This document shows, one piece after another, positions 22,201-34,162 of a DNA stretch of 64,000 nt. A program made the position numbers and the translations under genes. The stretch spans positions 4,849,209 through 4,913,208 of the forward strand of contig CM034100.1 of NCBI GenBank assembly GCA_019914945.1, written 5' to 3'. The DNA comes from Typha latifolia (lineage: Eukaryota > Streptophyta > Magnoliopsida > Poales > Typhaceae). Within the stretch, counting starts at the first letter, position 1, and the number at the start of each line of letters is the position of its first letter. Below the pieces are notes generated by a model. The model did not search any database and was not told the origin of the DNA. It was given only the letters and a program-made list of their open reading frames with translations.

Positions 22201-24008
22201 TCATTAACGACTAGGGCTTTGTTGCTGAGTAATTTTGTATTGGAAGAAGTAGAACAACGAATCTGGTCACTAGGATGAGCGTCAAGTTGATAATTACTAT
22301 GATGGAATATGTAGTATAGGACGGGTTGAAGAGCTGCACGAGGATATCCCAAGGTACGGATAGGTTTGTTTTATCAGCTTATGGGTAGTTCGGCCCACTA
22401 ATATATTTTGGGTGATAGGAGGGGAGCTCATGGGCTAGGTTTAGGCAAGCAGAAGTTGCATGGGTTTAACGTCAAAAAACAATTCAATTATATTTATACC
22501 CCTTCTGAATGACAGTAATAAAATATGCCTAAAGATTATTATTCTAGTTATAAATATACTATATTGTTAATCTCTTAAACGAAGACATATTGAAATATAT
22601 CAAACTACATATATAATTACCCTCAGCTACTCTCCTCTCTTCACTCGTAGTCTTTTACCTTCAGCGAAGAGCAAAGAATGGGGAAGAAAAAAATAGTAAT
22701 AATAAACTACCAAAGCCTACTAGAGCAATCACATCCTTTATCGATGGCCGGTGAGCTTTGCTGTGAGCTAAACCTCTCCCGTTTTATATTACGAACCAGA
22801 TATAAACTAATCTAGAAGGTAGCTTCATGAGTTAGGGTTCTAACAGCTCTGATTTTACCTAAATCGAAGGTCGAGATAAAAAATTAAAAATAAAATATTA
22901 AAGTTAGGTCACAGAGGGCAGAACGGTTAATATTTGACATTGAAGGTTGGGATGTTTCAACAAATTTCTTCAATAATAATTATCAAGATATGTCCACCTC
23001 TATTTATAGGAGCAAAATTCTTAGTGGATCGAATTCACATACGGATTATTCGATTTATTTAAAATTTAAAATAATAAGATAAATATAAATAACTAACTTG
23101 ACTTGACTCGACGTAACCTATGTGGTCGAATCGTAACATATTGTTGGATAATTAGATTGAAATTGCTTCTAGATACAAGTTAGAGATCTCATCGACAGCC
23201 ACGCTGAGCTAATCTTTGAGAAAGAAGTTATTGCTTAGCCATGGGAAACCCCGAAATCCTTCCATCCAAAACCCGACTCCCACCACCCAAGAAATCCACT
23301 TGCAATTCGGCTTTCTTCTTTTCTTAGTCAATGGTATTTTATGTAGATCGAGAGTGTTTCAAATAGAGTGTGCTGTGAGAGGTTTTTTTTTTTTAAATTT
23401 GCTGCCTAAGGGTATGTTTAGTCCATTATTATTGGGACATACGTGTTTACGTTAATTTACACTTAAGTAAATTAATAAAAGGAAGAAGTAATTGAATTAA
23501 ATTCATAGTTTAGAAGAACATTGTAACGAAGAAAATTTAGGCGGCCATATCAGTCAATTCTCTTTTGATGTTATAAAGTGCAAAATGACTCATTGGGCCT
23601 AGACGTGGGTTGTATAAAAAAAAAGGTACCCAAATTGATCCAGTGACCAACCGAACCCGCATCTCACTGGCGCGAACCAGATTTCGTTTTGGTTCTCCTT
23701 TGCGGCTTTGCCTGCCCATCTTGTTTCAGTTCATCAAAATTATTACAAAATTCAAATCTCCCTCCCATCACCTCACCAGAAGAAAAAAAAAGGAAGAAGA
23801 AATTTTTTGCATTTCACCATCCTCCGCGCACTCTTTCTTTTGCCTCCTTAGACTCAGATTTCAAGATTCAAGACTTCAAATCCATGAATCCATCCATCCA
23901 TCCCTTCTTCCGCCCGTTACAAATAACCCTTCCCCCCCCTTCTCCACCTCCACCTCCACCTCCACCTCCACCCATCTCCCTCTAAAACTTTGAGCCATTT
24001 TGTGAGAA
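19261..24008. other. Long intergenic region, no convincing gene
   Basis: Contains a (CTCTAT)n microsatellite at 19756-19790 and scattered TA runs (for example about 20138-20152). Short open frames at 20950-21296 and 23216-23455 are not protein-like. The last 300 bp are pyrimidine-rich with a (CTCCAC)n run at about 23943-23970, consistent with the promoter and 5' leader of the candidate gene at 24009. Confidence 0.4.
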
Positions 24009-24534
24009 ATGGGTCTTCCTCTAGTCTCCCTCCAGGACCAAGAAAACAAGGAGAACCTGCTACCCGCTTCGTCTGTCCCCATGCTTCTTCCTTACAGCGG
24101 ATCCAAGAAGAAGGGAAAGTGGAGGAGGATGAGAAGGAGGGTGCCCCTCGAAGACATCACCCATCTCTTCTTCCCACACCACCAAGGTGAGCAGTGGAAG
24201 CCAACTCTTGTGCAGACGAAGAGAAGATTGGTGGATTCTGATGAGAAGAATTGCCGTCTCTCTCTCCGGATAGAGTTTAGATAGTTGACGATCGATTTTA
24301 TTTTATTTGTAATCAACTGTACCCATTTGATACCATATATGATTTGATATAAAGTTAGAAAATTAATCGATTCAGTGTCTTTTATGTCAAGCTCTTCTTT
24401 TGACATTTAATCCTTTCGATACTGTTGCAGTTTTTGCCATTGGCTTATCTTTGGCATTTAGAAAGGGGGGAGAACTGAGAAGAGAAGTAGAAACTGGAGA
24501 GAGTAAAGTATCGCAGATGGGCTCGGGCATGTGA
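24009..24534 (+). CDS. Candidate small two-exon gene, unknown protein
   Basis: Not recognised. Exon 1 (24009-24186) starts with an ATG after a pyrimidine-rich leader and encodes 59 residues with ENKEN, a basic cluster (SKKKGKWRRMRRR) and VPLEDITHLFFP. It meets a good donor (CAAG|GTGAGC). A phase-matched acceptor (ACTGTTGCAG, ending 24430) opens exon 2 (24431-24534), which adds VFAIGLSLAFRKGGELRREV and a further short tail before TGA; total 93 aa. The basic patch could be a nuclear localisation signal. Reading through without splicing gives 91 aa with a different tail. Support is a plausible leader, composition and splice phase only; expression or orthologues would be needed to call it real. 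Confidence 0.4.
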
Positions 24535-25491
24535 GCAGGCCAAGGGGCTTAGCTTTGGCGGGGCTTTATGTAGCCTTTTCTTTTCTTTTGAAAAAATAAT
24601 AATAAATAATAGCCGATATTTTTGATAAAAAAAAATATAAGAGTTGATAGCTAGGCTAATTATCTATGTGAAAATAGAGTTAGATCATAGGGCGGGCCAA
24701 ATGGCTGGGCCGGGTTAGAATATTGCTCACTAGCTTAAAAAATATTATGTTTGGATTGGGTATGTGTAAAAGATATTTTAAGTTTGAACAAACAACATAA
24801 AAAGAGAATATTCTTTCAACTATTAATTTCTTTCTACAATAAATAAATATATTTATTTTTTTCTCTCCCCTTTTTCTAATAGAGTTGTGAGATTGGTTCT
24901 TCTTTCTTGAGCAAAAGACTCCAAAAGAAGAGAAAAAGAGGAATTAGATTCAATTCACTTCATCTTCTTCTACCTTTTCTTTCTTTTAGGGTATAAGATT
25001 ATTTCTTCTTCGTACGACAAAAATCTTAAAAGAAGATAAAAAGAGCAAATTAGCTTAGGTAAGATTAGATAAAATCAGGTATCTTGGATGAGAGTGTTTT
25101 CATAATCTTTTGTATAGTTAATATAATCTAGGGGTTTTCGTGAAGTATAGTTAACAGATCTAACAATAATTAATAAAATATATAGCTCGATTTACAAATA
25201 TTAAAAATAAAAAATATAAACCGATTAAAATACAGAGTATTAAATGCAAATTTTGCTTTATATTTTTAACAATTCTAACTAATAATTCTATTAGTGCGCA
25301 CGAGCATTTGTGTGCGGCGAAAATGGTTTGCTGGCCCATCTTATGGATACTGACCTCATCCCTATCATGCATTCTCCACTATTTTCTAACCAAAGGCCTC
25401 CTCTTCTCTTTACACTCTGTAGAAGAACCAACGTCAACAAGAATCTCTCCTTTAGCAGTCGCAATTTTGTAGGTCATGATATGGAAAGAAC

Positions 25492-25556
<65 letters not shown>

Positions 25557-27692
25557 CAATATATGCTATGGCCTATGGCCCTCTCAATGGATCAACGTGG
25601 TAACTAAAATAATATTATGGCGTGGCAAAAATCTTAGCCTACCGCTCAAGAAATAATCTAAATATAAGCATTGATGTGTACCGTGTCTTTAACAAAGCAA
25701 ACTCAAGACACTCTTATTCTGATAGCATTAATTTTGAAGTCATGAAAAGATTGTATTGGTGAGGAAGTGATGAAGTGGAAGTGCATCAGAATCCATAAGA
25801 TATATCTGCTAATTATAATACTTGCGTGCCGCAATGGAAATGCGTTCTGGCCACGTACAGAATACACTCCCCAAACTCGCCATTGGTTTAATCCACCGTA
25901 GGAAATCAAGCTTATCTCAAAGCTATAGAGCAATGTGACTCGTAAGCTGTTTCCATGGATAAGACTTATCTTTATGTAAGTAAATATCCGTGATATAATT
26001 CCTAGTCGAGTTGATCGAGTAGGCCGTTGACCTTAATTTCTTTCTTGAAAGCTTGACGTATACCATCGTGGACTGGCATAATATATAACAGAGGGAATTA
26101 AACAAGTAGGTAAAATAATGGATATAGGAAAGCGGAGAAAAAAATATTTGGATCTCTCTCAAGAACCAAAAGCGTCCGCAGTGTACTTTTCATAAGTGGT
26201 CGACTCTAAGATCAGCACTGGCAACTAAATTTCCACCGTTACATAGTTGGTGCAAGTCTGTTAGTGGGCTAGATTCATATTTATTCCGAATCCAATAGAA
26301 TGCTAGTCTGACATAATAAGACATAAGGGAAGCAGTAGTTAAATTAAATGATCTGGTTAACTATTGTACTAAATAATATATAAGACAATGCATATACCTA
26401 GGCTCTTCAATTTTATACGTTTATTTCACAATGGTTGCTCCATATTAATTAAGCTTGTTCTTCTTCCAATTATGATATAGATCAACTTGAATTCATTCCT
26501 AGTAAAATTGAATATTTAAAACTGGAAATTTTAACTCAACTCATAAGGTCTACCAAATAGATCAACTTGGAGTCAACTAGTCTTGAACATGAATAGCTAA
26601 AAGGCTATCTGTTTTTCTCTCTCCCATATCATGTGTTCTATATTTTGGTCTCTGTTATTCCACTATCTATTATTGTATGGTTTTGTAGGGATGTGCGTGC
26701 TTGGGTTAGCAGAGGCTATGATAGAGCCTTTTGGTGCGTATATTCTTGAGGAGATTGAATGCTATGCTAATCTTTTGTGCCCGTTGAGCTTGACGCCATA
26801 TTTTATTTATTACATTAAGTATTTTCCTAGGTTGGTAGGGCTTCTTTAGTCGCCCGATCTTCCTCATATATTCGGGTATTCTGTTTGTATATTTAAGTTG
26901 CTATGGTTTGATACCTTTGCTTTTATTATACTATATGTCATGGGACATAAAAGTTGGCAATAATTTAATATTATATATATTAATATTTGTGGCGAGACAT
27001 TCATACGTTCATTCGTACATGTTTATAGAATATGGATACATGCATACCTACATTTATATACAGTTTGAGTTCTAAGCTCCTAGCTCCTAGCAGATCGAAT
27101 TAACTTGAAACTTAAAATCGAGTTGGTCCAGATTCATAACTTCTCGTACTAAACCTAGAAACCTTTCTATTGAGAGATGACTCCACGATAATTTCCAGCT
27201 TTACTGTACCAAACAAAGAAAAGATTAATAACTTTACGAACAACCTTTCTCCTAATATAACGAGCTAATTCTCTACCAAAAGAAATCGAATACTCACCTA
27301 ATATTTATATCGTCCAGGATCCTTTTCTTTTATCTATTTAATTATTTTTATATGTTTGCCTAATTCTTTTCCATCAGCATGGACTGCACAAAATTAACCT
27401 GGCCATATAACCTTTGTCCGGCCCAAACCTGGCCCAGTTCGATTCGTAACTCCGTTGAATCGTGCATATGACGAAGCTAGCAAACTCTCCTTTGTTGTTT
27501 GCATCTTATTATAAGTCTACACGCTGCATATATACATTGGGAAGCTCACCTCCTTCTCTATATAATAAGCTCACCGTTCTGATCCACTTGCCTTTAAAGA
27601 TGAAAGCAGCAGTCTATAAAACGCATAGCTAGCTATTCTCTTGATGCCATTAGCGTTAGAGGGAATTAATTCATCACCGAAGAAGAAAAAGA
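24535..27692. other. Intergenic, includes compound (CT)n(AT)n microsatellite
   Basis: AT-rich, with a (CT)19(AT)12 compound microsatellite at 25495-25556. An open frame at 26631-26849 is hydrophobic but has no signature. The right end holds the promoter of the CLE gene, with TATAAAA at 27615-27621. Confidence 0.45.
27615..27621 (+). promoter_or_regulatory. Likely TATA box of first CLE gene
   Basis: TATAAAA in context GTCTATAAAACGC, 72 bp before the last base preceding the ATG at 27693, predicting a 5' leader of roughly 40-50 nt. Another TATA-like string (CTATATAATA) lies near 27558. Confidence 0.5.
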
Positions 27693-27929
27693 ATGGCTAG
27701 TTCCAGCCTAATAAGTCTCTGGTTATGTGTCATCCTCATCTCATCTTCCATCCATGGCTTCCAGTCTCGTTTCCTATACCGAAAAGTACTACAGGATCCT
27801 GTCAATGGATCGACGACATGCACAACGGTGGTTCTCTCGACGATCGCAGGACAAGGGGAGATGGCGAAGACTGTATACGGTGAATCGAAGAGGCTAAGCC
27901 CCGGTGGTCCTGACCCTCAGCATCACTAA
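27693..27929 (+). CDS. CLE (CLAVATA3/ESR-related) signalling peptide precursor
   Basis: Secreted prepropeptide of 78 aa, single exon. Residues 1 to about 23 are a signal peptide (hydrophobic core LISLWLCVILISSS). A variable, weakly conserved middle follows, and the extreme C-terminus is the 12-residue CLE motif RLSPGGPDPQHH (residues 67-78, bases 27891-27926) after a Lys. Known biology: the CLE dodecapeptide is cut out, hydroxylated and often arabinosylated on proline 4 and/or 7, and perceived by LRR receptor kinases of the CLV1/BAM group. The motif equals that of Arabidopsis CLE2 and its close relatives (CLE1-7), which are linked to root development and nutrient or carbohydrate signalling. 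Assigning the same role here is inference. A second CLE gene lies at 36393, and a palindromic microsatellite follows the stop codon. Confidence 0.93.
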   Translation: MASSSLISLWLCVILISSSIHGFQSRFLYRKVLQDPVNGSTTCTTVVLSTIAGQGEMAKTVYGESKRLSPGGPDPQHH

Positions 27930-27944
27930 TGTATAATTGAAGTG

Positions 27945-28005
27945 CTCTCTCTCTCTCTCTCTCTCTCCATATATATATATATATATGGAGAGAGAGAGAG
28001 AGAGA
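27945..28005. repeat. Palindromic compound microsatellite in CLE 3' UTR
   Basis: (CT)n-CC-(AT)9-GG-(AG)n. Bases 27950-28005 form a perfect 56-bp palindrome: 19-nt arms around an 18-nt self-complementary AT core. It starts 16 bases after the CLE stop codon and would fold into a long hairpin in the transcript or extrude as a cruciform. Confidence 0.95.
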
Positions 28006-31000
28006 CTAGGATTTCTGGGGGTCCCAAGATTACTTACCGAGAATAATTAATGGTTTGTGTGGCATGAGTTTTCTTTAATCTTGATGATGATTTTTTTTAG
28101 TGATTTTAATCAAGGATGTCAAGATTAGGGGGTCGTTAACATATATATAGTTATATATATGTCGCATGTTTTTAAGTATTTATATGAGAAGTTTTATTGC
28201 AGTTTGAGTTGTTAGGAAGTCAGTTTGGACTGTTGAACTTAATTACCTAATCTAAATCCTTACAATTCATTAATTAGCTGGTGAACTAGGCTGGAACTTC
28301 CTCTTAGAAAAAGGAAAAAGATATTGCTTTTAACATTGACGCTCTCTAAGAGTTCTTGATGCATTTGAAAGATCATCTAAAAGATGATTAATATTCCGTT
28401 AGCTTCCATTGTGTTAACTTTTAGTGATGGATGAAACAGTACCTTCTGAAGGTAAGAGATATCCAGGAGTCGAGACAAAAAGAAATGTTGGTGAATTTTA
28501 TCATTCCTGTGAATGCTAGCTTTGCTAAAGAATTTGCTTTTCGAGTTGCTGCAGAAGCATGATCCACCATAGCAACTAAGGCATATGTAAGTAAAGGATT
28601 ATTTTTGGATATGATAACAAATGCTCAAATGAATCGAATGATGTTTGTCGAATAAGAGAGATGCCAATCACGAAGCCATGTAAAAAAGATCTGCGAGATG
28701 TTGCTTGTGTTATACCTAAATTTATGCCAGATTTGTATTAAAGGAAGAGATAAAGAGTATAAAATGCATTTTAAAAAATGTTTTATTACGTTGACAAACA
28801 ATGGTGAAAAAAATTAGGACAAATGCATGATCACTTCATCATATACAACATCAATCACGACAAATCATATTGCCTAATATTAATTGGAACAGAAAAGTTT
28901 CTGAGACAATGCTTCTGCATTGTTGATATTGTATCAAATTAAGATGTTTTTTGAGTTTAGCCTAAAAAAAGGCATCTCTAATCATCAAATTTAGCTGAGC
29001 TATCTAATTTCCTTTATTTATTACAATGGAGTTACTTAAATTTCTTTCTGTGTACCTATAAAGTTTCTTTTACCTTTTGTTCCCAAGAAATTGAGGCGTG
29101 GCAGGATTCCTGATCTCTAACCCAACTGGAGCTGCTTAACTAATTGTTTCCTTTATTTCTTTCCTATTATTTTTATTAAATTCTACGCAGCTCATATAAT
29201 TCTGAGCTTTTCTATGGACTTCAGCCAACTATTTTCAACCTTCATGCAGCTCAAGAGTTTTATTATCTCTTCATGCGAATTAACCATAATTGTTTTCAAA
29301 AGATCGGATTTGTCCAATCAAATTTTCCCTTTATGGCCAAAGGAACGATGCCAACATATCAAAATTATCGGTTTACATAATAATCCCAATATGATAAAGA
29401 TGTTAACAACTTGCACACTTTAGCTTATGCATGTTGACACACTTTTAAAAGTGTATGCTCTTTAGTAGTAGTGATGTCAATGTGCCTTGCCTTACAAATT
29501 TATTATAATAAAGAATAGAACTTTTGCTAACCTTCTAGATATGTACTAAAAATCTAAATAAGGAGGTGCATATTCACCTTAAAGTCTTTCTCAAAGAAAG
29601 AAAACTTAAATCCACCCTTAACTGAGAGTCTATTCAATTATGTTATATACACATGGAGATGCGCTTTAACCAAGTTCATCACTAGTTCTTTCCAGCAATT
29701 GACAGCCTAAAACATGAAGATATAGTTATTCTCTAATTTCTTATTTGAAGTACCATAATAACAATAACAGTTCTATGAGTACATTCACATATATGGTTAA
29801 GCAATTGAGATTCCACTTGCTTAGTGACTAGAGAAATTAAGTATTTGGTATCCAGATTTGGTGGGCTCTAGTTGGTAGATTTAAGGTGAGCAACTGACCA
29901 ATTACGGATTAATGATGAACATTCTATTGGTGTTCTCTTTATGTTTTGCTTTGTGTCATTGTTTACATGACTTGTACTAAGTGTAGTACTACTTCTTGGC
30001 TTGGCGGTTTCTTTCCTGGATTAGCACTATGCAGTAAATAGGATTGCCCAATGGTTTCATTTATGCATATATTAGTTCAAATCCAAGCATAACGAGGTAG
30101 TTTAAAAATCTCAAAGATCCTGCAAACTTTACATAGTCAGTGAAGCCTCTGCTCAGCTAATATTTACCAACTGTAATGCCTCATTCCCATGAAATTATTG
30201 GATGGCATCTCTCCAATTAGAGAGTGCCATTTCATATTCTACATGCAGCTCATATGAGTCGCTTACAAGTTGAGACTTTTAATGTTTCTTAGTAAGAGCA
30301 GTACTTTAATATGAGTGCATCAAACTGACTAGCAAAACTGTTAACTTTACTAATAGGAAGTCCTAAATACGATAAGTATTGCATGATTCACGAGTAATTA
30401 GTATAATGGAATGTCACTCTGCTAACTCAAGTGAATTGGCATGTGTAGACAAGCCATTAATCTGAGTAAATCTTCTTCATAGTCAGTAACTTCTTTGCCA
30501 TTAGTTTACTGGATTTTGGTCAGCTGCATGCTCTTACCATCCCATATAAATCCCACCTAAAAAGGACAATTAAGACACCTCATTATAGCATTAAGGAGTT
30601 CTAAAAGTGTAGACCTTGGAATATAACAAGGTGACCCCGGCCCTTGTAGATTCTTTTAGATCTAAAAGTCCTCCACTGTGACAAGGGACATGCCCTTGGA
30701 GGAATTGTACTAGGGCAGGTGTCCAAGCATACCTTATTGTCCCCCCCGCAAAGTTGACTTGCCACGCCATGGTACTTTATATGCTTTATAAGGCATGTAC
30801 AAACTCTAACTGATGATGAGAGCACCCATTTCCGGATCATTTCATTATGTTGGCATCTTGTGTACGTTTAAATAGATGAGGCAGTTTTAGTGCACATTTA
30901 GGTTAAATCTAAAATAAAATTTGGTGTGGGGAATGTGAAGGCCACTACAGAGTACAGCCTTTTCAGATTCTAGTGCAGATCATACTAAGATTCATCCCAA

Positions 31001-31266
31001 CGTCCTTCGAAGATTAGTTAATTCTATTCGAATATAGTTTTCTCTTACCAATTAGATTCAACGAACCTAATAATTTAATTCCGGTGAATAATAGAAATAG
31101 TATATATGACGATTTCAGCAATAGCTGGATTGTATACATTTGCTCACACAAATAAAGTGTCATCACTGAGTTGATTATTCATTAAAAGCTGGATTGTATT
31201 TGAATTCAAAAAAAAAAAACTAAGCATGAAAATCTAGCTGATAGAGGTCTTCTTCCTTCAAGTGGT
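28006..31266. other. Intergenic, no gene seen
   Basis: AT-rich with only short open frames (for example 29214-29423 and, on the minus strand, 30601-30840) that show no signature or typical codon pattern. Decayed element sequence is likely but not defined. Confidence 0.4.
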
Positions 31267-32130
31267 TTGGCCTGGTGTTTGCTAATTGGTATAAATAAAG
31301 ACTGCTTTGAGGTGCCTGACAGGAAGATGGGTAGCTTTTCTACTTATGTAGAGGTCCAATATAAAGGGAGAGGTCCAAGGTGGTTAATTACCAATGTGTG
31401 TGGTTCTCAGAATTGGGATGAAAAGATCCCAGAAGAAGTTGGAATGGACATTGAGTGATTGGAGGTGTCTTCAATTCAATTAGATAGGTGTGGCCATGAT
31501 AGGGAAAGAAGAAGGTTTAACACTGTTTTGGCTAAGTTGGAAATCAGGGAGTTGATTATTTTATGTCTGGGAGAAGATTCACATGGATATATTAAAAGGA
31601 GATTTATTTTGGATGGCATGATAATAACTCATGAAGTCATTTGTGATATTAGAAGTGAAAAAGAATACTTAACTAGCAATCGACCCGCATGACAGAGCAG
31701 ATTAATTAAGATTCATATTGATCCCTTCCTTGGAAGGCAACATGGTGCTAATGGCTTGGAAGCCTTGCCCTGATGGGTCTCTGGTGGCAAATAAGGAGTG
31801 CAACGTGCATCTTGAAATGGATTCGCTAGAGTTAGCTAAGGTGCTCAGCCATGAGGTATCTCTCCTTGGTGCATTAGAAATATTGTTGAGTGTTGGTATA
31901 TGTTGAGAGGATATACTGAATGAAAAATCTCGCATATTTTCAAAGAAGTCAACTAGGTGGTTGACTGGATACCAAACCGGGATAAGATGGCTTCGTACAT
32001 TATTGTTTTGGGATCTGTAGTATGTAGATCCCTTCCCCAAACTTTTGTAACCTTTTTTTGGTTTGTACCCTTGGCTAAATGACCTAGTGGTGGGTATCCA
32101 ATTGAATACAGCTCCTTACTTTAAAAAAAA
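31267..32130 (+). mobile_element. Truncated L1-type LINE remnant with 3' end and oligo(A)
   Basis: 31267-31640 encodes, over broken frames, pieces that read like a LINE apurinic endonuclease: GSFSTYVEV, WLITNVCGSQNW and FNTVLAKLEIRELIILCLG. From about 31718 an RNase H-like part follows (PDGSLVANKE, LEMDSLELAKVL, and in another frame ISHIFKEVN-stop-VVDW, the counterpart of the common SHVxREANxxADWLA). A 3' UTR then ends in (A)8 at 32123-32130. The reverse transcriptase is missing and there are frameshifts and stops, so this is an internally deleted, inactive copy. Confidence 0.65.
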
Positions 32131-32279
32131 TCCCTTCCTTTGTCAATAACCCTTATCCTTATAATTAGATCGCCTTGCTCACAAGTCTTATTTGGCCTGA
32201 GTGATCAAATGACTCATCACTACTCCATTAACATCTCCAATGTAATGCTTATCAAAAAGAATTACCACTTGGCAACAAG

Positions 32280-32413
32280 AATCTCGCATATTTACAAAGA
32301 AGTCAACTAGGTGGTTGACTGGACAACCCAACTGGGATAAGATGGCTTTGTACATTATTGTTTTGGGATCCGTAGATCCCTTCCCCAAACCTTTGTAACT
32401 TTTTTTCGGCATG
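32280..32413 (+). mobile_element. Second copy of the LINE 3' RNase H segment
   Basis: A direct-orientation near copy of 31926-32069 (shared ATCTCGCATATTT, AAAGAAGTCAACTAGGTGGT and TAGATCCCTTCCCCAAAC). It has the same in-frame TAG inside the ISHIYKEVN-stop-VVDW motif (32308-32310) as the first copy (31954-31956). Sequence from about 32190 upstream of it no longer matches copy 1 well. Confidence 0.8.
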
Positions 32414-32978
32414 TAAGAAATTAGAAATAATAAGAAGAGAGAAGTGAAAGTGAAAATGGTTAGGAAAATAGTTTATCTAATTTCTCACATTAAATCGATT
32501 CAAAATTAGTATCAACTTGCATTTTTATAACAAAAGAACCCAATCTTAAACCAACAACTCAATAAAGAAAGACATGAATTATAGGGATTACTATAACTAT
32601 CTTAAAACTAGCTCAAGTAGTTCTAAACATAATAATGATTAGTGTATTTTAGATCCTATAAAGAACTAGATCATGTCACAATCCCGCCACACCTCACTGC
32701 CATTGTCACATCTCTTTTTCTCACTAGATCCAAGCCTGGCAGCATCCATTCTGTTGGATCTCGGCCCAATCTTTTGCTGGCGTTGTAGTTCCGCCACTTC
32801 GGCCCTGCTCATCGTTTAGTGTATCCTTGGTCAGCGGGCCTCAATGCCATGCCGAGTGGGAGAGGCTACTCTAAGTGAGGGTGAGGATCCATGAGGGCTA
32901 GTGTTGGGACTTGTTCACAGTGTAGTCTGTGCTCGTCGGCGTGTCTAGTCCCTGACTATATCTATTATCTTGCTCCAA
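32414..32978. other. Intergenic, no gene seen
   Basis: AT-rich to about 32690, then a GC-richer stretch (32690-32978) that leads into the dispersed repeat and is probably part of the same element. Confidence 0.35.
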
Positions 32979-33262
32979 CAGAATTAGGGTGTTGTTAGTT
33001 TTTTTTTCTTTTTTAATTTGTGTTACATGTGGGTGATCTTTGATCCTTCTGCCTTTGTGGATTCTTAAGATTATGTCTTGAATTACTGGATTGACAAAAC
33101 TTGTAGTTATTAGGCTAACAATACTGAATGAGAGACTCTTTGCTCCTAGAAATTTCTTGGGTTGTTCTTTTCTTCATTATTGTGTTTGTATACTCGAGCT
33201 TGATCATTTAGATTAAATTATAGTGCCGTCTATTATAGGCAAAGTGTAGAGCTTATCTCAAA
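32979..33262 (+). repeat. Dispersed repeat, copy B (partner at 290-575)
   Basis: Same orientation and same order of conserved blocks as 290-575, beginning around AATTAGGGTGTTGTTAGTTT and ending near CAAAGTGTAGAGCTTATCTC. The two copies are about 32.7 kb apart. Divergence by eye is moderate, so both are old. Confidence 0.6.
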
Positions 33263-34162
33263 GTGTCACCGCTCTATCTTTCATACTCTTTGTGTATTAG
33301 GCCTTATTGTTGAAATCTTTGGAAGTTAATAGATCGCCTCAGCCTACAGGCTTTTCCTAAAAAAGAATACCAGGGAGACAAGGGTCAAGGTTATATACTT
33401 GGATGAGGACATGATGATCCATGGACGTGATTATTTTTCTAACAAGAGATAACATGTATTATTAGGCCCAAGTCTAATTAATATGCAATCTTTGAAGACC
33501 AAGGCCAACTTGTTTGGGCCAAGACTCCTAGCGTTCTTTCTTGAAGTCTCAAATTACTAGGGAAGTTTCAATGTAGATCAATTTATGCGAGTTAGTTTAA
33601 GAATGCCCGATGATTTTAATCATGCCTAAAAGAAAATATATCGGGCTATAAGATTTGATCGAGAGAGATTAGAATCATCAAATACATGCTATCAATATTT
33701 TGACGTATATCTAATAATGCACCCGAATCAACCTTCACAGGATTGACTCAACCCCTCAATTAGTCATACTAGCTGCTCACCACTGTTTAGTTTGAGCTTG
33801 GATTAGGAGCCACAGTCTGCGTCTATGGTCCGGATTGGCAAGCAGTTGGATCCCTCTTTCTTAATTTGCATACGATCTGAACGATCCGTAGGACGTTGCG
33901 TATCATGATCCACTCATATTGACCCTTTGTTTAATCCGTACGAGAATAATGTTAAATATAAGAGTTAAATATTTAATGTTGCACCTAATTACATATCTTT
34001 GGATTAATTTATTATCTAACATATATAAGTTTTATGCAGAGTTTTTATCAAACTATTTCTCCGCAAAGACTCATTTACCTGAATAATCTACCCCTCAACG
34101 AATTACTTAGCACATAAGACACTGGCCTTGCCAATGTCTGATCTCTTTAACTCCTGTTCACT
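33263..34162. other. Intergenic, no gene seen
   Basis: Mixed composition and no protein-like frame. Possible element debris, not classified. Confidence 0.35.

Noticed and set aside
26631..26849. Hydrophobic 72-codon open frame
   Set aside because: No signature, unusual codon composition, AT-rich context and no partner exons; treated as chance.
30601..30840. Cys-containing 79-codon minus-strand frame
   Set aside because: Cys spacing does not fit a known small secreted peptide family and there is no signal peptide.
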